From: Papaver somniferum
Taxonomy: Eukaryota; Streptophyta; Magnoliopsida; Ranunculales; Papaveraceae
Reading direction: 5' to 3'
DNA length: 64,000 nt
NCBI RefSeq assembly: GCF_003573695.1
Contig: NC_039362.1
Coordinates: 179,127,690 to 179,191,689, forward strand
Shown here: positions 1 through 11,759 of the stretch, one piece after another
Position numbering within the stretch: position 1 is the first letter of the stretch
Layout: every line of letters begins with the position of its first letter
The notes under the pieces: model-generated
Seen by the model: the letters and a program-made list of their open reading frames with translations, nothing else
Databases searched by the model: none
Told to the model about the DNA's origin: nothing
Translations under genes and position numbers: made by a program

Positions 1-1100
1 TAAATTTTCGCACTTACAACAAAGGCTCTGCTACTGCTGCCGCCCACAGATCACGCCTAACCACAAGCAACTGAACTACCACTACTACTTCAAGATTCTA
101 ATCCTAAAATCAGATATTCAGAAGATAGGAATTCTCTTAGACTGGTTTCTTCATTTTCTATCAATGAAAGTTCAACAACCCGATATTCCCATTTTCCTCC
201 TCCTGCCTCTCTTATGTGATCCCAAGAAATAAAAATCCAAGTTAGTAGCATTAGACAAGGCATCTCAGTAAAACAAAGTAAGAAACTACACAAACCCGTT
301 CTCAACCCCTCCTATACCAAAATAGGTGTCAATATTTGGTTAATTTGCACTTGATTCATTGAAAAAATTAATTAATTTGAGCATGTGATTAATTTTTTGA
401 ACACATCCAACACCTAAGAAACGTGTTTATATCGCATCTTATATGTATTTTATGTGACACTTTTGGATTAAATGTTACAGGATATCAAATGTTGGCTCTT
501 TTTCATTTTTTGGGTCGAAAAAGACGAGATTTACTTGAATGGCAAGCCTACGCCCAAAGGCGAAATCAACTTTGGATAACTGGATGCAAGTACCCCATTC
601 GACATCTAAGTGTTAAAATAGTTTTTCATGAAAAAATGGGCGTCTACCATTTAGTAACATGTTTATAATCACATTTTTCGGTCTAGATGACAAAATTACT
701 GGGATAAATAATTTCTCTTGCCAACTGGGTTTCAGAGGTTTTTGTTGCCACTTATATCTTTCAACTCTGGCTCCGGGACCCATCTATATTCACATCCCCA
801 CCCAAAGCACTACTCATTGACTTATTTGTTATTAGGACATGTTTTAAGTGCAGAACCGTGGTCCAAGTAAAAATCGCACTCTATCAGAGTAGTTAAGATG
901 GTTGGAATAAAAATTAAACATAACATTAAATTGTCTGATCTGTCAAGTAGCTAAGCTAGCTACCTCTGCATGCATTGAAGAGAACGTGTCAGCATACATG
1001 TCAATTCCACACTGATTTTCTCTTTTTATCTATCTAAAGTACTCAGTATTCATATCTCATTAACCCAACTTGTTGAGCAAACAGAGAAACACCACTATAA
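1..1100. other. Intergenic sequence left of the first gene
   Basis: No convincing gene or element is visible. Two short open frames (90-305 minus, 423-668 plus) have no recognisable motif and no supporting start or splice context. The last part (about 1020-1170) is pyrimidine- and A-rich and probably holds the promoter and 5' UTR of the next gene, but I see no clear TATA box. Confidence 0.5.
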
Positions 1101-1165
1101 CACCTTTTAGGCTTTTTACATCATCAAAACAAACAAAAGCTCTCTCTGGATTTATCTTCAGCTAG

Positions 1166-1261
1166 ATGCAAAAATGGCTGAGCAGAGCAAAAAATCATCA
1201 AGAAAAACACAACCCACTACAAGAACAAGAAGGAGATCATCATCATCAACTAAAGGTCTAA
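1166..1261 (+). promoter_or_regulatory. Upstream ATG opening a frame that overlaps the start of the 1174 gene
   Basis: An ATG at 1166 lies 8 bases before the presumed main start, in another frame. It opens a 31-codon frame ending at TAA 1259-1261, about 85 bases inside the main coding region. Its context is weak (T at -3), while the ATG at 1174 has A at -3 and G at +4. If the transcript starts upstream, leaky scanning would be needed to reach the main start. Whether this lowers translation is inference. Confidence 0.4.
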
Positions 1262-1971
1262 ATATAAGCTTCGGTGGTTGTTCTTTTGATGGTGTCGCTG
1301 ATGTAGCTGCAGAAGCTAGAAAAGAAATAGCTAATGCTTTACAGCTTCATAGATCAAGTAATAGTGTTGCTGCTTCTGCAAGAACAAATGGCTATGCTTC
1401 TGGTACCATTTATAATACTACTACTGCTGTTAGCAATATTTGCACTGGTTGTGGTAGTTGTAGGGGTGTTGCCGATTGTACTAGTTGTGGTCTTGTTCAC
1501 CATCATCAATGTTGCTCTTACTCAGCATCACCAATGAATAAGTTTCCTTTTGCGACGGCTGGTGGTTATTCTTATTTGTGGCAACCTCTAGTGTCACAAC
1601 CAATTTGGTCTACAACTTCACCTTCTGTATTTCCTGTCACCCCGGCCTCATTCACTACTTCAGCAACTAATTACAGTACTGGTGGTGATGTTGTTTATAA
1701 CATTTGTGATGAGCAGCTGCAAGATCAGGATAATTTTAATATTGATTTGGGGGATAAGTTAGCTAGTTCTAGTTACTCATGGTGGTTTGATTTCTTGAAG
1801 AGTTTGGATGGTGGTGGTGGTGGTGGTACTAATGGAGTGCTAGTTTCAAATAATGATGCAGCTGATCAATTTTTTAAGCAACAACAACAAGAGCTTCACA
1901 AGGAGGATCAAAATTTGTCATCATCTCTTGAACACCATGATTGGTTGATTGAACCAGCTAGCAACAACTGA
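1174..1971 (+). CDS. Plant-specific Ser/Gly/Gln-rich protein of unknown function, 265 aa
   Basis: This is a single intact frame with a strong start context (AAAATGG) and no intron signals. The N-terminus (residues 1-30) is basic and Ser/Thr-rich, with arginine runs that could act as a nuclear localisation signal. A more ordered block follows at about residues 28-62 (NISFGGCSF, then EARKEIANALQLHRSS), which looks like the conserved core. A Cys/His-rich stretch at about 90-117 has paired cysteines (CTGCGSC, CTSCG, HHHQCC) that might bind metal. The rest is low complexity: aromatic/Ser/Thr-rich, then a Gly6 run, a Gln run and an acidic tail. I do not recognise the family. Composition suggests a nuclear regulatory protein, but that is inference. 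Confidence 0.7.
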   Translation: MAEQSKKSSRKTQPTTRTRRRSSSSTKGLNISFGGCSFDGVADVAAEARKEIANALQLHRSSNSVAASARTNGYASGTIYNTTTAVSNICTGCGSCRGVADCTSCGLVHHHQCCSYSASPMNKFPFATAGGYSYLWQPLVSQPIWSTTSPSVFPVTPASFTTSATNYSTGGDVVYNICDEQLQDQDNFNIDLGDKLASSSYSWWFDFLKSLDGGGGGGTNGVLVSNNDAADQFFKQQQQELHKEDQNLSSSLEHHDWLIEPASNN

Positions 1972-2985
1972 TTAAGATATTGGATTGGAGCACTTTAATT
2001 TTACTGATAAATAGTGAAAATTTAACCTCTTTTGTTATTTGTTACAAAAAAAACTTGATATATGTTTGCGTCAATTTGTTCATGGTGCGCCTATTTTGTA
2101 ATGCTACTAGTTATGTTTGTATGGTAATTCCCCGAGTCTTCAAACGGTTTCAATGTCTTTTTAAGCTTTTGCTTTTAAATCCTTTCAATCTTCATTCAGG
2201 CTATATGTTCTTAATTTTGATCGCTAAATTACACCACCTACCGTCTCTTGCAAAAAGATGTCTGGATGCTACTGCAGCCTGCCAGAGCCAGGAGTGCGCA
2301 GGTTTGTTCGGACATAATAGGGGTGCGCTCTGTGCTCTTCCCATCCATTTGCTTTACTCATTTCCTTCTCATCCAGTTGCTTCACTCAAAGCCTAAAGTT
2401 GTTGCCTATAGATAAATGCAGTCTTCACTTAAACAGGGTCGCCAGTAAAGATGGTGAACATGACAACATTATCCTCGTATTTTCCTAAATGTCCAAATTT
2501 GTCTTTATTGATTTCTGGGTAGCTTATTTTGTTCATCAACCTGTGAAAAATCAGCTCCCCTTGTTGATTTTTCGGATAGCTTGATTCTATCACTTACTTT
2601 GTTGATTGGACTGATAAAAAGTTAGGATTTTGTCGATCAAATTTAGAGAACCAAGAATTCATTTTATTTATTTTTCTGCATTTTTTCTCTTCTATTTAGA
2701 TACGGTTGATCGAAGTGCCTAGCCTCATGACCTGCTGGGTTTTTTAGAAGAGAAATTAGTTTAAATTGAGCCTAATATGTGTTGGTAACTTAGTTAGTCA
2801 ATACCCGTTCAACTAGGATTACCTACAGTGTTCAGAGCCCAATGAAAATGGGATGAAATGTTTTTTTCTCACTTTTTTATCTAACTAAGAACAATTTAAT
2901 TTCACGATGAACTAAAGTTGTACATGTGATAGATCTTTCTCCCATATATAATTCAAGATACTGTACTTGGAAAAGAATCCCAAAT
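1972..2985. other. Intergenic region between the 1174 gene and the LTR element
   Basis: The first few hundred bases after the stop are presumably 3' UTR. A 138-codon open frame at 1980-2396 begins with a non-ATG codon and shows no family features, so it is not called. Nothing else recognisable. Confidence 0.45.
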
Positions 2986-2990
2986 AATAA

Positions 2991-3464
2991 TGTAGGATCA
3001 GAATCTCGCACCAATAATGTCTCAGCGAAACGATCAACAACACAGCACAACAGCGTCGCAGAACAATTTTAGAAGCAACATAATAAACGACGTCAGCTAA
3101 AATCATGAGAAAAATGTAATGATTTTGCGAAAATAAGAGAGTTTGCGAGATTAACATTTGTAAGGTTGCGAGAATGTCGCTAGACATATCCGAAAATAAA
3201 GGACAGATTAGCTGTTATCCACTAGGTACTTCCCTATAAATAGTCGTCGTTCAATTGTAAAGGAAAGGAGAGAGATCTTTTTGAATAAGAAACAAGTAAA
3301 TAGGAGAGAGAAAATCTAGAGCAGTGGTTATTCTTGATTCTTTTATCTTTTCGTTTAAGATTGTTCAGAGATTCATCAATAAAATTAAGATTGTTAATCT
3401 AAAAATGAGTTGAGTATTAATGAAATCATTTGAGGGGTGTAGTGCAGGATTTCCTGCAACTACA
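2991..3464 (+). repeat. 5' LTR of the Tat-like element (474 bp)
   Basis: It starts TGTAGGATCAGAATCTCGC and ends in CCTGCAACTACA, directly before the primer-binding site. It matches the solo LTRs at 23215-23685 and 43241-43711 nearly throughout, and the 3' LTR at 11760-11952 except for a large internal deletion there. It carries a TATA box at 3235-3241 and an AATAAA-like signal near 3379. Confidence 0.9.
3235..3241 (+). promoter_or_regulatory. TATA box in the 5' LTR
   Basis: TATAAAT, preceded by CCC and followed by AGTCGT. The same block is conserved in both solo LTRs (23459-23465 and 43485-43491), as expected for the LTR promoter. It is missing from the shortened 3' LTR. Confidence 0.65.
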
Positions 3465-3467
3465 TAA

Positions 3468-3483
3468 TGGCGCTAGAAACAGG
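3468..3483 (+). other. Primer-binding site of the Tat-like element
   Basis: TGGCGCTAGAAACAGG starts three bases after the 5' LTR. TGGCGC followed by a tRNA-complementary stretch is a usual plant Ty3/gypsy priming site. The same sequence follows the LTR of the diverged relative at 29481. I do not assign the tRNA. Confidence 0.7.
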
Positions 3484-3598
3484 GAGTATTGAAGATTATT
3501 CTAGAAAAAATTAAAGATTAATATTGAGATTTGTGATGATTTGGAGTAATTGATTAAGAATTTTACATAATTTCTTGCAATTCGTTAACATTGAAGAA

Positions 3599-6500
3599 AT
3601 GGCTAGAAGAAGTAACACATCAGAACAACCAACTACTGTTAGAAGAAGCAAGATAATTGCTAGAAGAGAAAGAAGTGAAATGGGAGAATCTACTAGAATG
3701 AGAAGTAATAGAGAAAATCAAATTCAACCACCAATTCAACAAACACTAGTACAAGGGAGGAATACAAATTATGATAGGGTGAGTATACACACTTGGCAAT
3801 CAAATTCAGCAGAAGAAGTAAAAGAAGAGCAACAAACCAAAAACCATAGACAGGTAGAGAGAAATCAAGAAGCGGATGAAGGAATAATTCATGGAGATGA
3901 GGAAATTGGAGCGTTAGAAACGTTGAGACGAAGAATACACGAAGAAAGAAGAGCTGAGGCAAAAGAACGTGCGAATTTAACAAGACAAAATCATGAATTG
4001 AGGATGAAAAACATGAGACTACAGAGTAGAAGATCGAGAAGTATTACAAAATCATATTCAAGATCGACTAGAAGAGAAATGAGGCAAAACTCACCCACAA
4101 TTAATGCTGGAAACAATATTCAAGAAGAAATATCAAATCCTAATGAAGAATATCGCGAAAATAGAGAAAGAACTGATGATCGTTACGTTCCAAAAAATGA
4201 AACTTTTGATGATGGGAAAAATGGTAGAAATCGAGAGAACGGACAACGTCACGGACGAAATGACCAAGATGGAAAAGGAAATCGAGAGGAAGGAAGAAGA
4301 ATTTTACATGAAAGAGAAACTCAAAGAAATCAACAGACGATTGAAGAAGAAATTGAAAGACATTATGCTGAACAAGCACGTTTAATTTGAGAACGTGAAA
4401 GATTGAGAGCGGAAATGGAAGAACAAGAGCTTCAGGAGACAATTTGCCAGAACAATCACGACAATCGAGAAAGAAGGCGTACACAAAACCAGAATAACGG
4501 TAATATCAATGAAGAGTATGATAGAATACAGAGGATGGCTGAAAGACAGCGAATGGAATCAATAAGAAATGAACAAAATCATGAAGGGGAGAGTGAGAGA
4601 CATAATCATATGCGAATTCAAGATAAAGATGAAGAAGAGACTCGCAGAAGAAGACGAGATGAGGATAATGAAGAAGAAATGCGAAATTTCGCGAGAGAAG
4701 AAAGACATGAACGCAGAATAAGAGAGGCGAAATTAAAAAGACAAATGGATCAAAATTCAGGTGTAAATAAACAAATCTTGAAAGAGTTAGAAGAAATGAG
4801 AGGAATGCTAAATAATATAGGAGAAATAGGAAGAAGACAATTGGATGAAGCTATAGAAGAATCTGCGAAAACTCCATTTACAAGGGAAGTACAATTAGGA
4901 GGAATACCACCGAAATGCAATTTGCCCGCATTAACCAGTATCTTTGATGGAACAACTTGTGCAATTCAACACATTAAAGCCTACGTGAGGTGCATGTTGC
5001 AATGGGAAAATCATGATGCTGTATTATGCAAGTATTTCACATCCAGCTTAACAGGGGAGGTGTTAAAATGGTTCGAAGGTCTACCAAAGAATACATTAAC
5101 ATCATTCAATCATTTGCAGACTACATTCCTAGGGGCATATATAAGTAATAATTCTTCGCGACCTGGTATAGAAGACGTGTTTGGATTAAAACAAAGGATT
5201 GGCGAAAGTTTGAAGCACCTAACTAAAAGATGGAGGACTATGTGTAGCGAAATGGTTGGCCATGTAGATGAGAGATATCGTATATTATCATTTATCAATG
5301 CTATGTCTGCAACCAACCTATTGTATGTCCAAATTTTCAGAGTCAAGAATACGATCACAATGACTGAATTGCGAGAACTTCAAGAAGAATATATTGCTTT
5401 AGAGGAAAGGCAAAATGAAATGGAATCATAACCTGTTGCGAATACCATCTCACAAACAGCGAATGCAAGCTTATTACCCAAGATAATAAACACAGTAGTG
5501 AATACTTCGCAAGTGCAACAAGAGAAGGTGACGGGTAACAATCAACAAAAACTGGTGGCTATAGGAAGCCGGAATCAAGAGTAGTATGAAGGAGAAAGAA
5601 ATTTCTACAATCATGGTGTAAATAACAAGATTCAAAGACTCAATCAACCACAAGAAACTTATGGAGGTCAAAGACAAAACTATAATAGAGGACAAGGAGG
5701 TCACAAGGTAGTATGGGAAGACATCAAGATGCCACCTCTAAATGCAAGTGTGGAGAAAATACGAGAATCTATAATTTTGATGGAGAATATACCAACTCCA
5801 AGGAACATGGGAACGGAACCACCTCCAAACCAAAGAAGCCATGAGTTTTGTTGTTATCATCATTTTCATGGACATACAACAAATGATTTCAGAAATGTAA
5901 AAAGAATTATTCTGAGAATGATAGATCAAGGAAAACTAAATCACTTTTTGGTAGGATACCCACAATCTTAACCATTTCCACCACCACCAGAACATCACAA
6001 AGTAAACACGATGAAAAAGAAGGAAACATTCTTCATAGAAGTTGGTGCAAAAGCAAAGAATTTATTCTGTCACTCTATCGTACATTCATACAAGACAATT
6101 GAAGATTTTCATGACAATGTTTTAAGTAGAGTGTTCGAAAGAGATAATGATGGACGAGAAATTATTAATTTTGTGAAAATCTCGCCACTAGAGGAATGAC
6201 AGAAACAGATCATTTCTTTTACCGCAAAAGAAATCCCCGAAGGTGAAGAGGTGCACGATAATCCACTGGTAGTAAAATTAGAAATTAATCCAAAATCGAA
6301 AGAAGATGAGGATGATGAAGCTGAAGATACATGGGAAATTAATAGAATTCTAATCGATACTGGAAGCTATATGAACATCTTATTTTATCATACTTATAAA
6401 ACTATGGGAGGAAGAGATGATGATCTTATACCATCAACATATAAGATATATGGTTTTAATGGTACTACTAACAAGCCTAAAAGGGAGGTTACTATGCGAA

Positions 6501-6835
6501 TTCCATTGAAGGAAATATCTTCTGAAATCTTATTCTGTGTCGTTAATGTAGAATCACCCTACAATGCATTAATTGGTCGACCTTGGCTACATGGAATTCT
6601 AGGTGTAGCTTCAAATTTCCACCAGTGCATCAAATTCCCTCACCCCAACGGTGTAGGAATCATAAAGGGAGATTCGGTTGAAGGAAAGAGGTGTTACGAA
6701 ACTGAGATAGAATCTTGCGAAGGAAGAGCAAACAAGAAGGAAAATTGGCAAAACAAAATAAAAGAGACACAAAGAAGTGAGAGGTTGATGGTGGATGAAA
6801 TCGAAAGAAAAGAAGAAGAGATGTTGCGAAACTAA
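3599..6835 (+). pseudogene. gag-protease frame of the Tat-like element, five nonsense codons
   Basis: One frame stays in register from ATG 3599 to TAA 6833-6835. It is broken only by in-frame stops at 4388 (TGA), 5429 (TAA), 5582 (TAG), 5969 (TAA) and 6197 (TGA). The first 1.25 kb encodes a very charged Arg/Glu/Asn-rich region. The retrotransposon gag domain lies at about 4900-5400 (motifs LTGEVLKWFEGLP, FLGAY). A Cys/His region near 5845-5900 (CCYHHFHGHTTNDF) matches the usual CxFHxxxGHxTxxC pattern, with the last Cys replaced by Phe. The aspartic protease has active site IDTGS near 6352 and the flap-like ALIGRPWLH near 6570. No reverse transcriptase follows. Each stop is one C-to-T or G-to-A change from a plausible sense codon (Arg, Gln, Gln, Gln, Trp). 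Confidence 0.85.
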
Positions 6836-7200
6836 TACTAGATCAGAATAAAAATGATGAACATACCACTACCAAGGAAGCAGTAGAAGAAAATAATAAA
6901 GAAGCAGAGGATGGCAAAGGTAATAAAAGCAAGAAATGTATGAATGATTAATTTGTTGCGACACTCTCACAATAAGTAAAATTCTCAAAAATACATTTTA
7001 TTGAATGACAAAATTGAGATTGCGAAATGCAAATACGATATGATGATGTGCGAGAATCTCGCAGAGATAATGAATTTTACAGAAGACAATCATAGAACAA
7101 TGACAAAAGAGAAAGGGGCGAACCTTTATGGCGTACACCCTAGTTCGCGAATACAATTTCGCAAGAGTCAAATGTAAGACCTAAAGTACGTCATATAAGG
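6836..7200 (+). other. Spacer after protease, where reverse transcriptase would begin
   Basis: AT-rich sequence with several TCGCA/GCGAA words and no reverse transcriptase, RNase H or integrase similarity in any frame. The polymerase region is absent rather than merely frameshifted. Confidence 0.6.
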
Positions 7201-7755
7201 GGGTACCTGTTGCATGGATCAGGGAAAGGCTACACCGCCACCGAAACCTGAGTCATGAAGATTTGGGGTCAATAAAGCCCATCTAGGAGAGGCACCTTGG
7301 ATTCTCAGCTTAAGCATATGACTTAGGTTGGTCGACTAAGGTAATAAGCACTCTCCCAAGGAGTGCAGATCTGACCAAGGCGCCGAGGTACACGGCTGAG
7401 TCAAGAGTACCAGGGGCGTTTGAAGCGTACTTTGCCATTCTTGACAAGACTTGGCTTATACTGCACTCGGCCTGAAGGGGGTACCTGTTGCATGGCTCGG
7501 GGAAAGGCTACACCGCCACCGGAACCTGAGTCATGGAGATTTGGGGTCAATAAAGCCCATCCGAGAGAGGCACCTTGGATTCTCAGCTTAATCATATGAC
7601 TTAGGTTGGGCGAATAAGGTAATAAGCACTCTCCCAAGGAGTGCAGATCTGATCAAGGCTCCGAGGTACACGGTTGAGTCAAGAGTGCCAGGGGCGTTTG
7701 AAGCGTACTTTGCCATTCTTGAAAAGTCTTGCCTTATACTGCACTCCGCCTGAAG
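7201..7755 (+). repeat. Two tandem copies of a 278-bp unit inside the Tat-like element
   Basis: The unit beginning GGGTACCTGTTGCATGG occurs at 7201 and again at 7479, with a few substitutions between copies. The sequence is GC-richer than its surroundings. Open frames crossing it are by-products of composition. Noncoding tandem repeats between the coding part and the 3' end are typical of Tat/Ogre-type elements. Confidence 0.8.
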
Positions 7756-7951
7756 AAAACCCACTTAGGGTGCATTCTCGTAACCATAAGCCCTATAGGT
7801 AAAAGGGATAAGAAGATGCGAAAACAACTGGTTGTTGTTAAGACTGGATGGGAGGAGCTAACCTTGTATGGTAGAAGTACGCCTCCTTGAAGGGGCAACC
7901 AGGGGGAAGATAAGGGCGGCACCCTCCATTAGGGAGCTGATAAGTGTCTCA

Positions 7952-8266
7952 AGACGCAAATGTCATGAGACTTTTTATTCGCAAGGATATTAAGGCTTGT
8001 CATATTTGTGCAACAATCCTGAAGAGGAAATAATACAAAAGAAAAAGATAAGACGAGATCAATGGGTTTTCGCATGAAAGTGCGAAGACGTCCTGCGATT
8101 TCGTTGCAAGACGGCAATGTCATGGGGATTTATTTTCGCAAGAATATTTAGGCCTATCATATTATCGCAACATTCCTGAAGAGTCCACAATACAAAATAA
8201 AAAGTTAAGGCAAGATCAATGGGTTTTTGCATGAAAGTGCAAGAATGTCCTGCGATTTTGTCGCAA
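7952..8266 (+). repeat. Two tandem copies of a 157-bp unit inside the Tat-like element
   Basis: TGTCATG blocks at 7961 and 8118 start similar units that share the segments GATCAATGGGTTTT and GTCCTGCGATTT. The copies differ by several substitutions and short indels. No protein similarity seen. Confidence 0.7.
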
Positions 8267-8698
8267 TGACAAGAGGTGGCATAATAAGACCTTTAATTAG
8301 GAAGGAAAAATAAGACCACACATGAATGAGATTTTGAAAAGAATCAAAATTCACTTTGCATAAGATTGCGAAATTATACATAATTAACTGCAAAATTGAG
8401 GCACAAAATAAGAAAAATCTACAAAATCTCTCATTTGGATACAAATAACAGAGGCAAGTATGGGAATGAATGAAACTAGAAAATGCTATTTGTTTCCGTA
8501 TGATAGATTTCCACAAAAATTCAAAAATTAATGATTATATTGATTAACTATATTGTAAGGAAGAATTGTTTTAATGAATGTAGGTCAAAATGAAAGAAAC
8601 CCATATATGAAGGAATATGGGGAACCAAAAGAATTCACAAATATACAGAAAGAAGGAATAAATGTACAAGTATTACATAAGATAAAAAAAAAAAAAGG

Positions 8699-11393
8699 CT
8701 ACTTCTTAGTTGATCCTTCATCATCTTCATCAGACTTGTTCTCTTCTTCGTCTGTGTCAGAACCTTCATCACCATCAGAACCTTCATCACCATCAGATTC
8801 TTCATCATCAGCTTCGCTATCAGAAGTAATCAGACTGGGAATATTCTTTGGGATCTCTTCCAAGAGACAAGGATAATCAGAATGAGGGATACCATGGTCA
8901 TCACAAACCATTTGGATAGTTTGATTGCGAAAATGCATAGCATCATTCTTAAAATTCGCAACAGTGATCTTGATTTGATTCTTTAATCTAGAATACCTGT
9001 CGTTGCGAGAAGAAATATTCTTTGCAAGTTCCTATTTTTCAGCTTCAAGTTCCTCAATCTTTTCACGATATCTACTTTCAGAATCTGCGAGCAAAAGACA
9101 ATCAATTATTAACTTGATAAGAAACAAAATATTAGTAAAGAAGAACAGTTAATAACCTTCTCTGTCAGAAATCATATCTCTAATCAAGGTTGTATGCTCA
9201 GCTTGGAGACTAACATTTACACCTAAATCTTTTCTGGCATCATCTAATATTTTCGCAGCCCAAACAAATTCATCCTCATTACTTATAAGAAGACGAGAAC
9301 GAATTTGGTTTTCTCTTTCGCATAGCTCGATGTTCTTGCGGTTAGCTTCATCTCGTTCAAGTTGAACTTCAAGAAGAGTATCTTGGAATTTCGCTAAATC
9401 CTTAGCACCTTGATCAGAGATGCGATCTTTATCATCTATGAGACCGCTAATTTTGGTTCTCAACTCATTGATTTTCTCTTTAGAATTAAGAAGGAGACGC
9501 TTAAATCGGTTGGCCAAGCCTAAACTAGATCTATGTTCAATTTCTAAGAGGTGAAATTTGGATCTAAGTTCATTCAGAGAAAGAGATGAAAATTCTATCA
9601 TTTGAGAAACTATTTAAAGATTTATTAAGACGTTCGAGAAGGGTATCATTATCCAAGGCATTAGGAAATGAACGAAGAATGGTAGCTTCATCAGAAATAC
9701 CATAAATGTCTGCAAAAAGGATCAATTAAATAAGATAAAACAACAGGATGAATGAATGAAGGCAAAGGAGAAAAGAACATACCATAGAGCTGATTATTAG
9801 CTTGCTGAAAGCTAGAGATTTTGTTCTTATACGAAGAAGAATCAATTTCTAGTTGTCTGTTTTTCTCGCGAAGACATTTGACTTCAGCTTCCAGTTCTTC
9901 ATTCTTTGTACGAAATTGAAGATTCTTCTTTTCAAGATTTTCGCGTCTCCTCTCTAGATCTGAGGAAACAGCGAAAGAAGATTTTCCAGCCTGCGAGAAA
10001 ATATAAAAAGTATTAATACAGAAAAAGATTTTGAGTTACAACAATGAAGAAGTAAAAGGATGAAAGTATACCATACTATTAAGAGAATGCAGGAAATTGG
10101 GAGTCACTGATCTAGAAACTCCACAAAGAGAATTATCACCATCCAACAAAGGAACATCGCAAATTGTAGCGAGAGCTTTACAGGTGTTAGCGAATTGACT
10201 ATCTCCCATTCCTTGCAAAGAATCAGAAAAGAGGCCAGAGAGCTTAGCCATAGAAGATTCAGATGGAGAATCTTCATTTGCAGCAAGATCACAATTATCC
10301 TCATCATCATCATCATTCTCGGAGTTTTCATGAGAAGGAATATTTGTAGCAAGAACGGACTTTTCTTTTCTTTGAAGGAGGAGCAGTTGATTTTTCCCTG
10401 CGAAGAGCAACTTTTCCTTTATCACCAGTCTTCGCAACATCGGCAGGTTCTTCTATTTCAGCAATAATCTTCACACACAGATAGAAATAACAAATGGAAG
10501 CAACAGTATACTGTTTAAAATTACAAGATAAAATTTCTTACCTCATATGTGTATGAGCGAAGAGCTAACAAGGTACTAGTCTTCCCAGTCCTGTTATAAC
10601 TATCTTTCAGTTTTTGGATCTGTAGAATATCGCAAGGGTCAGCGAACAAAAGAACAAAGACAAATAAAGAAATATAAGGTGAGCGAAACTGGAAGAAACA
10701 TACCTCTTTCTCCTTTTCGGTCCAAGAGAATACCCAAGGTTGATAGGTAGCGAGATTCTCAAGAAGAATATTTGATCCAGCAATATAAGGTCCTTTTAGC
10801 ATCAAGGGAAAAACACACCATTTATCATCTTCGGATTGACGAGTAGTTGTGTTCTTACCAGAATGCTAATCAATGTCTTGCATAAGTATTTTCGCTTCAT
10901 CAATGTTATCTTTCCTTTTCAAACGAATACCCCAGCGAGTATTCTCTTTCTTCATGGAGATCAATTCATAATTTTCAAAGAAGCTCGCTACTGTATATTT
11001 CTCAACAATTATCTCCAAGTCTGCGAATTTAGGATCCCTAAGTTCTTTGGAGTACAGAGATCCTTTACTAGCACCACGGTTAGCGAACTCTAACATCAGA
11101 CGGATGCAATCCCCACTCAATTGAAAGATAGCTCGCGAAAATCCCGAGTGAGCGAGAATTTCATAAAACAGGGGAATATCTGGACCATAAATAGGAATGG
11201 GAAGACCTGCGAGAATTTGACCTAGCGAAATTATGATTGATTGATCATCACAATATTGATCAGAGAAAAGTTTGATAGAAAGAATTGATTTGGCACTTTC
11301 ACCAGGAATGGTGGAAAGTGTAAAACCTTTCTCTGCAAGATCTTTTTGGACGTCTTTTAAGTTTTTCTCATTTTTATGGCCACTTGGAGGCAT
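8699..11393 (-). pseudogene. Antisense spliced gene of the Tat-like element (gypsy-type transposon domain, NLS, coiled coil, acidic tail)
   Basis: Six exons can be drawn on the minus strand: 11393-10704, 10619-10542, 10468-10072, 9990-9783, 9709-9157, 9084-8699. The five introns are 72-84 bp, each GT...AG. Exon 1 (PSGHKNEKN start) resembles the plant 'putative gypsy type transposon' domain (Pfam Transposase_28): LAGLPIPIYGPDIPLFYEIL, then FSRAIFQLSGDCIRLMLEF. Exon 3 carries a basic PSKKRKV nuclear signal and an acidic run. Exons 4-6 are heptad-rich, suggesting coiled coils, and the C-terminus is Asp/Glu/Ser-rich. The intact product would be about 770 aa. Lesions: TAG at 10866-10868 (CAG in the ancestor is plausible), a frameshift at about 10340-10370, a frameshift near 9601-9610, and TAG at 9032-9034. 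The last splice donor (GTTATT) is weak. The function of such antisense products is unknown. Confidence 0.75.
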
Positions 11394-11546
11394 ACTTGAA
11401 TATAGAGTATGGGAATGAATAAAAAGTAAGAAGATTGAAGAAGGAAGGATTACAGTAGCGGAATTTACGGAAGAACAATAGATTTGCAGAGATGAGAGAA
11501 TAAAAAGAGAAGAGAAAGTAAAAAGAACGTGAAAACAAGAGTAAGA

Positions 11547-11556
11547 AGAATATATA
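11547..11556 (-). promoter_or_regulatory. Putative TATA box of the antisense gene
   Basis: On the minus strand the sequence reads TTTATATATTC about 155 bases before the ATG at 11393. Between them lies a pyrimidine-rich 5' UTR-like stretch. This suggests the antisense gene has its own promoter inside the element, independent of the LTR. Confidence 0.45.
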
Positions 11557-11759
11557 AAGAAGATTTTTTACTCGAAGAAATAAACACCATTAAGACGAAA
11601 AGACGTGAGCGGTTGAAAAACTGCGGTTACAGAAGACGTGTCAAGAAACAAATGGAAAAAAGAATACATGTGATAAATGCAGAATATGAAAAGATGAACA
11701 GCTGCGGCATTTCTCACATCATTCTCTACTTCGCAGAGAAGATATGAGAAGAGGCAAGA

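Noticed and set aside
1980..2396. 138-codon frame after the first gene
   Set aside because: Starts at a non-ATG codon, has no family features and lies where a 3' UTR is expected.
7401..8516. Several minus-strand frames of 60-100 codons
   Set aside because: They lie in the tandem repeats and spacer of the Tat-like element, change with the repeat copies and show no protein motif.
10195..10467. Plus-strand 90-codon frame
   Set aside because: It is antisense to an exon with a clear nuclear signal and acidic run; composition mirrors that exon.
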